A DNA stretch of 64,000 nucleotides from VRUE01 sp963805455 (GTDB lineage: Bacteria; Actinomycetota; Thermoleophilia; Solirubrobacterales; 70-9), in NCBI GenBank assembly GCA_963805455.1, contig CAWDUJ010000006.1, positions 323,870 to 387,869 of the forward strand. Reading direction: 5' to 3'. Shown one piece after another: positions 59,144-64,000 of the stretch; the first letter of the stretch is position 1, and each line of letters starts with the position of its first letter. The position numbers and the translations under genes are program-made. The notes under the pieces are model-generated. The model was given only the letters and a program-made list of their open reading frames with translations, had not been told where the DNA came from and searched no databases.

Positions 59144-60634
59144 ATGCACGATCGTGAGAAGTCGGATGGTCGCGTACTACCTGTGAAGCTGCCGAACAAC
59201 GTCCAAGGCGGGGCGGCGGAGGCGGTGGAGGGAAGGCGGCCAGCCAAGGGGAACACGACCAGCGAAACGCGCCCCGGACGCAGAGCCGGACAGGGCGCGC
59301 CCAGTGAGCTTGGTCGCGTGCGCCGAATGGCACGAACGGACAAGGACGCGCGGTTCACTGCGCTCCTGCACCATGTTGATGTCGATCGCCTGCGGGCGGC
59401 GTATTGGGCGCTTGAGCCCAAGGCCGCGCCAGGGGTGGACGGGGTCACGTGGGCGGATTACGGGCAGGATCTCGAGGAGAACCTTCGGGACCTCCACGCC
59501 CGGGTTCACAGGGGTGCATACCGGGCAAGTCCGTCGCGGAGGGTGTACATACCGAAACCGGACGGGCGGCTGCGGCCGCTCGGAGTTGCCTCGCTTGAGG
59601 ACAAGGTCCTTCAGCGGGCGCTGGTCGAGGTGTTGAATGCCGTCTTCGAGCAGGACTTCCTGGGCTTCTCCTACGGGTTTCGGCCCGGGCGCAGCCCGCA
59701 TCACGCGTTGGACGCGCTTGCTGCTGGGATCGTCGGGAAGAAGGTGAACTGGGTGCTCGACCTGGATTTCCGGGACTACTTCTCCACCCTTGACCATCGT
59801 TGGCTGGAGCGGTTTTTGGAGCACCGGATCGCGGATAGGAGGGTCCTGCGGCTGATCCAGAAATGGATGGCTGCGGGGGTCATCGAGGAGGGGTCGTGGA
59901 CGGCGTTTGACGAGGGCGTTCCGCAAGGGGCCTCGGTTTCACCGTTGCTCTCGAACGTCTACGCGCACTACGTCTTCGACCTTTGGGCCCACCAGTGGAG
60001 AACTCGACACGCGCGCGGTGACGTGGTTATCGTGCGTTTCGCCGATGATGCCGTGGTGGGATTCCAGTACCGGGATGACGCCGAGCGGTTCTGGGCGGAC
60101 CTGCGGGAACGACTCGCGCGGTTCTCCCTGGAGCTCAACGCCGAGAAGACGCGTCTGATCGAGTTCGGGCGGTTCGCCGCTCAGGATCGAAAAGCGCGCG
60201 GGCTCGGCAAGCCTGAGACGTTCCGTTTCCTCGGCTTCACGCACGCGTGCGGGAAGTCAAAAGCGGGACGGTTCAAGCTCAAACGAGCGACCGACTCCAA
60301 GCGGATGCGGGCCAAGCTGCGAGCGCTGAAAAGCGAGATCGAGCGACGTCGGCATCAGCCCATCCCGGAGCAGGGCGCATGGCTCGCCAACGTCCTGCAC
60401 GGGCACTACCGGTATTACGCGGTGCCCGAGAACATCGAGGCGCTTCGCGCCTTCCGCTACCAGACGCGTCGGCACTGGTGCAAGGCGCTTCGGCGCCGCA
60501 GCCAGCGCACCACGATCACCTGGGAGCGGATGACCCGCCTCGCTGACCGATGGCTACCTCAGCCCCGAATCCTGCATCCCTGGCCCGAGCGGCGGTTCGA
60601 CGCCAGAACCCAAGGCAGGAGCCCGGTGCGTTAA
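59144..60634 (+). CDS. ltrA: group II intron-encoded reverse transcriptase/maturase
   Basis: A 496-residue protein that copies the intron into new DNA sites and helps it splice. ATG 59144 is the chosen start; the frame is open further upstream but there it is ribozyme RNA. Reverse transcriptase blocks are in order: PGVDGVTWADY, RRVYIPKPDGRLRPLGVASL then EDKVLQRAL, GFSYGFRPGRSPHHALDAL, WVLDLDFRDYFSTLDH, GVPQGASVSPLLSNVYAHY and the catalytic VIVRFADDAVVGFQ. The maturase X region follows (RRSQRTTITWERMTRLADRW). No HNH endonuclease domain is present at the C-terminus. The stop codon lies inside domain V. Confidence 0.93.
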   Translation: MHDREKSDGRVLPVKLPNNVQGGAAEAVEGRRPAKGNTTSETRPGRRAGQGAPSELGRVRRMARTDKDARFTALLHHVDVDRLRAAYWALEPKAAPGVDGVTWADYGQDLEENLRDLHARVHRGAYRASPSRRVYIPKPDGRLRPLGVASLEDKVLQRALVEVLNAVFEQDFLGFSYGFRPGRSPHHALDALAAGIVGKKVNWVLDLDFRDYFSTLDHRWLERFLEHRIADRRVLRLIQKWMAAGVIEEGSWTAFDEGVPQGASVSPLLSNVYAHYVFDLWAHQWRTRHARGDVVIVRFADDAVVGFQYRDDAERFWADLRERLARFSLELNAEKTRLIEFGRFAAQDRKARGLGKPETFRFLGFTHACGKSKAGRFKLKRATDSKRMRAKLRALKSEIERRRHQPIPEQGAWLANVLHGHYRYYAVPENIEALRAFRYQTRRHWCKALRRRSQRTTITWERMTRLADRWLPQPRILHPWPERRFDARTQGRSPVR

Positions 60635-60702
60635 ACGCGCACGCCGGGATCTGCGCGGGGGGCGGGCCGAGCCCAAAAGCAAAGGCCCGTCCCTACCGCG
60701 AC
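60619..60702 (+). ncRNA. group II intron domains V and VI
   Basis: Domain V is GAGCCCGG/CCGGGATC with a two-base CG bulge and an upper stem TGCG/CGCA (60619-60651); the AGC triad is at the expected 5' position. Domain VI is GCGCGGGGGGCGGGCC paired with GGCCCGTCCC-TA-CCGCG, leaving an unpaired A as the candidate branch point near 60695. The final AC (60701-60702) fits the usual 3' AY end. Confidence 0.75.
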
Positions 60703-61434
60703 CGGGTTTCACCCGGCTCGGACGGAACCGTCCAGAAGCTGAGGAGAACCCGGACCCCCACCGAGGCTTGCGGAGCGGTCGCACCAGTCGCCAGGTCGTC
60801 GCGCACGGACAACGGCTTGAAGTGCAGGAACCACGGACATGCCCTGAGCCGAGCTCGAACATCGACTGCCGCTCGCCGCCAGCGAGTTCTCGCGCGACAC
60901 GTCGAACAGCTCCGGAGCCGCAGCTGCTCGTGGCGGGGAGACGCGACGGCCGCGCCGGGGAGGTAGGGAAGGGCCGGCGCGGCCGTCAAGCGAACGAAGA
61001 TCCTCCGTGACCTCGAATCAGGCTAAGAACCCAACCGGACGGAACCCGCGGAACTCAGGACTCACGGCGGTGCGGACGCAGCGAGGATTTCAACGCAACC
61101 CGACCGCGTCCGCAAGCCGAAGGATCAGAGGGGACGCGACGAAGGTCGACAGCTGTGCCGCATTTCAATCAAAGGGGCACTCGCCGAAGGTGACTCCGAA
61201 GACTTGGCGATGCACCTCCGCCGGCCCGTCGGGGAGCTACCACATCGAACTCGAGGTCGGAACTCGGGTCGACCCTTCTAGAAACAACACTCGCCCTCGC
61301 GATATCGCTAGCCTGACGCCGACAATGGGCTACAGATTTGGGGTCATGATGCCAGGTACCCGTTGGATCAAGGTTGAGGCGACAATCGTTGAATGCTTTC
61401 GGGCGTGGGGGAGTCGCCCACGGCCCGACATCCA
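60703..61434. other. about 730 bases without a supported gene
   Basis: Frames are short and compositionally poor on both strands. The first bases contain CGGGTTTCACCCGG, a small hairpin next to the intron end. At 60889-60904 the sequence TCTCGCGCGACACGTCG resembles the 5' exon junction of both intron copies. Nothing else is recognised; the stretch may be decayed coding DNA. Confidence 0.4.
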
Positions 61435-61869
61435 ATGTTCGAGATTGTCGCCAACGTCAAGAGTCCCTCTGGGGAGGTAGAGCGCGTCAGCTCCCAGCAG
61501 AAGCTGAATACCCTCAGTCATCTTTGGCGCCCGCCCGACCCCGGGGACGTGGTGTCCGCGCGCTGGGATCCCGCGGATCGCACGCTACGTCTCGACTTAG
61601 GCGGCGATGGGCGGTACGACGAGAAGGTGATCAAGGCGCTTGGGAGGACCCGGCACGCGTCGCCGGGCCTCCTGGAATCGGCGGTGGCCCGAGCTAAGAC
61701 CAAACACACAGTCACCGGTCGCTTCCACATCTGGTTAGGACCGGCAGCCGAGCGAGTGCTCCTCATCGATCAAGCCGGAAGGTTGCGGGCTGCCGGATCC
61801 CCTACGGTGCGAGTGGGTGTGTTCCCTAGTCGGGGTCGTCGTCGCTGCCGTCGAAGGTCACCTGGGTGA
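61435..61869 (+). CDS. hypothetical protein
   Basis: From ATG 61435 the frame reads MFEIVANVKSPSGEVERVSS then QQKLNTLSHLWRPPDPGDVV, continuing to AKTKHTVTGRFHIWLGPAAE. The first ~115 residues look like a small globular alpha/beta domain with natural composition; the last ~25 (RGRRRCRRRSPG) read through into the antisense of the PD40-type remnant and are probably not native, so the original stop may have been lost. No family is recognised and no Shine-Dalgarno is clear. Confidence 0.4.
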   Translation: MFEIVANVKSPSGEVERVSSQQKLNTLSHLWRPPDPGDVVSARWDPADRTLRLDLGGDGRYDEKVIKALGRTRHASPGLLESAVARAKTKHTVTGRFHIWLGPAAERVLLIDQAGRLRAAGSPTVRVGVFPSRGRRRCRRRSPG

Positions 61870-62175
61870 GGCCGGTGCCGTCGGCGTTGGCCGTGTGGAT
61901 GTTCGGTCCGGCGGCGGGTGAGTCGGCGGCGAAGATGATCTCTTGTCGTCCGGCGACCACCTAGGTCCGTGACATCCGAAGCCGTTGGGATCCGAGTTGC
62001 TGGCGCCGCAGTCGAGCCGTTGGATGTGGACCTCGTGCAGCCCGGTGCCGTCGGCGTGGACCACCCAGATCGAGCCGTGAACGTCGCGTGTGACGTGGAA
62101 GGAGACGATGATCTCGTTGCCCTCTGGTGACGAGTCCGCTTGGACCCCCATGTTCAGGTCGACGCTCGCGGGCAA
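61826..62175 (-). pseudogene. TolB/PD40-like repeat protein fragment, frameshifted
   Basis: The minus strand encodes WVVHADGTGLHEVHIQRLDC and FGCHGPRWSPD, then after a one-base shift near 61960 EIIFAADSPAAGPNIHTANA then DGTGLTQVTFDG to a TAG at 61826-61828. DADGTGL-type repeats followed by WSPDG are blades of TolB/PD40 beta-propellers. The N-terminal blades and any signal peptide are missing (the frame upstream of 62175 gives no continuation I can follow). It is a remnant of a larger propeller gene. Confidence 0.65.
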
Positions 62176-62333
62176 GGCGTGATTTCGACCCGGCGACCGG
62201 CGCGGGTGGCACCCACTGGTAGGTCGAGGAACCCCCGTCCGCAGCTATGACGATCTACTCACCGCCGGTGCCGCAACTATCCCGCGCGCATTCTGTTGGA
62301 GGTGGTAACTGCACAGAGCCGAAGGGAGCCAGA

Positions 62334-63077
62334 ATGCGCAGAATCCGCCTCGCCGCGACAATCGCGTTGATCGCTAGCGGCTTGCTCTCGCTTGCCATCA
62401 CATCCGCCGGCAGCCCATCGTCGGCCTCGGCGACACCCCACGCAGCCAGCCCAGCCAGCCCGCCAAGCGCCGCGACCGGCTCCCCGTCGAGCGTGACGGA
62501 ATCGAGCGCCACCGTCACCGGGACGGTCAACCCGAACGGCCATGCGACCAGTTACTACTTCCGCTACGGCACCACGACCGCGTACGGCTTCCAGACCAAT
62601 CCCGCGAACGCCGGCTCCGGTAAGGCCACGGTCGCCGTCCACGCGACCTTCTTTGGACTGACCGCGAACACCACCTACCACTACCAGCTGGTGGCCCAAA
62701 ACCCTGCCGGCACCACCACAGGCGCGGATCAGACGCTGACCACCACGTCGACCCCGAGCCAGACCGTCGTGCTCGGCCACGAGGGGTTCGTCTCCCCGGG
62801 CTGGATCGTCGGCGCCGAGGTCGGCTGCTTCCACGGCACGAGCCCGTGCAACGGACACCTCACCATGTCGAGCGACGGGACCGTGATCGCGCAGCGCGAC
62901 TACTCGATCGACCCCGACAGCGGCGGCTTCCAGAACATGGGGCTCAACTCGATCGGCAAGACCCGCCTCAACTCGAACGGCGTGTTCCACCTCCTCCCGG
63001 TGACCGTGACGGCCACCCAGACCGACGGCCAGACCGCGTCATGGGTGATCCACCTAGCGCGCTGGGTGTGGCACTGA
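62334..63077 (+). CDS. exported protein with one Fn3-like repeat
   Basis: ATG 62334 follows AAGGGAG; a longer frame from 62247 lacks a ribosome-binding site. The 247-residue product has a signal peptide (RRIRLAATIALIASGLLSLA) and an Fn3-like repeat near 55-140 (SSATVTGTVNPNGHATSYYF, TTYHYQLVAQNPAGTTTGAD) of the same type as in the operon at 13602-27425. The last ~105 residues form a separate beta-rich domain (VVLGHEGFVSPGWIVGAEVG with two cysteines, then YSIDPDSGGFQNMGLNSIGK) that I cannot assign. It is probably secreted or wall-associated. Confidence 0.78.
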   Translation: MRRIRLAATIALIASGLLSLAITSAGSPSSASATPHAASPASPPSAATGSPSSVTESSATVTGTVNPNGHATSYYFRYGTTTAYGFQTNPANAGSGKATVAVHATFFGLTANTTYHYQLVAQNPAGTTTGADQTLTTTSTPSQTVVLGHEGFVSPGWIVGAEVGCFHGTSPCNGHLTMSSDGTVIAQRDYSIDPDSGGFQNMGLNSIGKTRLNSNGVFHLLPVTVTATQTDGQTASWVIHLARWVWH

Positions 63078-63538
63078 CCCAGCGCGCTGAAGCTCGGGCC
63101 CGCCGGCGACTCGCCCTCAGGGCGCTCGGGCGCCCGTCGTCTGCGTCGACCGTTCCCGGCGGGCCCTCGACGCCGGCGGTGCACAGCCCTCCCATTCGCC
63201 GATAGAAGCACCGACATCCCGCTGCCGCTTTGGGGCTTACGGAAGAGTTCTTTGCGGGAGCCCGATCGCCACGCCGAGACTTCTTCAATGGAACGACGGC
63301 AGAGGTGCGTCCCGCATCGTGTTCGGCTCCTGCTTGGTCTTGCGAAGCGGAAGTGCGGCGACGGCGCGCTGGAGCGGCGGCGCCGATCGGGCGGCGACCA
63401 ACGTCAGCCAATCGACCAGGTTCGGGCTAATTGTCGGTTGGTTCCACATTCCTAACGGCGACCCAACCACGGACATTCCGGTGCAGCCGACCTGGAAGAC
63501 GACCGGCGAATCGCCCCGGCCAGGACCTTGCGCGACAC
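63078..63538. other. about 460 bases without a supported gene
   Basis: No frame here is convincing. The segment 63420-63530 contains a minus-strand frame with protein-like composition (GCTGMSVVGSPLGMWNQPTI) but no start, end or family match, so it may be a gene relic. The last nine bases before the intron, GCGCGACAC, repeat the GCGCGGCAC found before the first intron. Confidence 0.4.
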
Positions 63539-64000
63539 GTCGGAAAGCGCCGGACAACCGGCATAGGAGAAAGGAATGAGAGAGTCCTACGTTGAAGACC
63601 TAGCCGAGTTACGACGGCCCCGCCCATGCGTTGGCGACCCGTGAGGGCGCAGCGAAGCGTTGGGTACGGGGTGCACGCAGGCCAGCTATTGAGCCTCGAA
63701 ATCGCGTTCAGCCGGGGTGCCAACGTCATCGACGTGAGCGGAAGGCAACACCGTGGGCGGCGTTTTGGCGAGCCGTCAGCGGACCCGCGGGGTCGTAGAA
63801 CCTGCGCATGCGTGCGATCTCTCCTTGCCGAGAGCCGGGAGGTGTCACGATCACCCGCCCATGGTGATGGGCCGGGCGGGTCGCACGGGGAAGGCCAAGG
63901 CCGCAATCCCGTGATGCACGATCGTGAGAAGTCGGAGAAAGCGCCGGGCTAAACCGGCATGGTTGAAGGAGATGCAAGTTCTCTACATCGAAGTGTTAGC
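63539..64000 (+). mobile_element. second copy of the group II intron, 5' part, interrupted and running off the window
   Basis: Bases 63539-63936 match 58769-59166 almost exactly (a handful of substitutions and two single-base indels), covering the 5' ribozyme domains up to the first codons of the reverse transcriptase. From 63937 the two copies are unrelated. The new sequence beginning GTCGGAGAAAGCGCC (63931) resembles the intron's own 5' end, so another intron appears to start there. The rest lies outside the window. Confidence 0.75.
63931..64000 (+). mobile_element. 5' end of a divergent group II intron nested in the second copy
   Basis: GTCGGAGAAAGCGCCGGGCT then AAACCGGCATGGTTGAAGGA aligns with the first intron's GTCGGAAAGCGCCGGACAAC then CGGCATAGGAGAAAGGAATG, and TTCTCTACATCGAAGTGTTA with GTCCTACGTTGAAGACCTA. 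The spacing of conserved blocks is preserved while other bases differ, as expected of a related but distinct intron. Only 70 bases are available. Confidence 0.55.

Larger units (their letters stand above)
58769..60702 (+). mobile_element. complete group II intron (about 1.93 kb)
   Basis: A self-splicing ribozyme with an internal reverse transcriptase gene. The 5' end is placed at GTCGGAAAGCG (58769) because similarity to the second copy at 63539 becomes continuous there; the preceding GCGCG-R-CAC is shared too and may be the exon site recognised by base pairing. The 5' 375 bases are non-coding domain I-III RNA. Domain V (60619-60651) and domain VI (60653-60700) follow the gene, and the intron should end at AC 60701-60702. 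It is inserted between mihF and unassigned DNA and is not inside a recognisable gene, so splicing may be unnecessary. Confidence 0.8.

Noticed and set aside
61007..61480. A 157-codon plus-strand frame
   Set aside because: Composition is unlike a protein, there is no ribosome-binding site, and it conflicts with the better frame from 61435.

Overview
The window looks like a chromosome segment of a high-GC actinobacterium, most likely of class Thermoleophilia (Solirubrobacterales). This rests on high GC at third codon positions, a split methylmalonyl-CoA mutase, an actinobacterial-type integration host factor, a one-polypeptide 2-oxoglutarate dehydrogenase, and large exported NHL/TolB-propeller and fibronectin-III-like proteins with arginine/histidine-rich tails of the kind that are plentiful in that group. 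The taxonomic call is an inference; no rRNA or tRNA gene is present to confirm it.

Layout. 0-4.6 kb: propionate/methylmalonyl-CoA genes (mutase large subunit, carboxylase beta subunit) with an exported protein built of decapeptide repeats between them. 4.7-8.7 kb: a polyamine-type ABC transporter operon on the minus strand. 8.8-9.5 kb: an NlpC/P60-like cell-wall hydrolase behind a clear ydaO-type (cyclic di-AMP) riboswitch. 9.7-13.3 kb: an SDR oxidoreductase and two paralogous regulators, each with two TetR DNA-binding domains; a shared sequence motif sits upstream of both. 13.6-30.2 kb: a tightly packed operon of five large exported proteins in the order A-A-B-A-B (A = NHL propeller plus Fn3-like repeats, with or without a TolB-like propeller; B = an unassigned ~925-residue family). 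30.2-31.0 kb is a gene-less leader with a promoter-like element and strong inverted repeats before aconitase. 31.0-38.4 kb: TCA-cycle genes (aconitase; a lipoyl-E2-E1 fusion 2-oxoglutarate dehydrogenase/decarboxylase with a small membrane protein coupled to it).

38.5-54.3 kb is a mobile-element-rich zone: a complete ISL3-family element with 8-bp target duplications, a decayed IS1634-family element that has split an HtrA-like protease gene, two IS256-family elements and one IS30-family element. Between them lie pseudogenes (HtrA, dienelactone hydrolase, a frameshifted DUF892 gene) and an intact envelope/stress cluster (PRC-AvaK protein, Holin-X protein, DUF3618 protein, membrane proteins).

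54.4-58.1 kb is an Asp23/Gls24-AmaP-DUF2273 envelope-stress operon driven by, or driving, an ECF sigma factor whose ATGA-coupled partner fuses an anti-sigma zinc motif to an Asp23-like domain. Nearly identical 24-nt hairpin sequences lie just outside both ends of this operon. 58.4-64 kb: actinobacterial IHF (mIHF), a full-length group II intron with its reverse transcriptase, gene remnants, a small exported Fn3-like protein, and a second intron copy that appears to be interrupted by a third, divergent intron at the window edge.

The strongest candidates for undescribed biology are the five-gene exported propeller/Fn3 operon with its divergent double-TetR regulators and iterated operator-like motif, the anti-sigma-Asp23 fusion within a hairpin-flanked island, and the nested group II intron.
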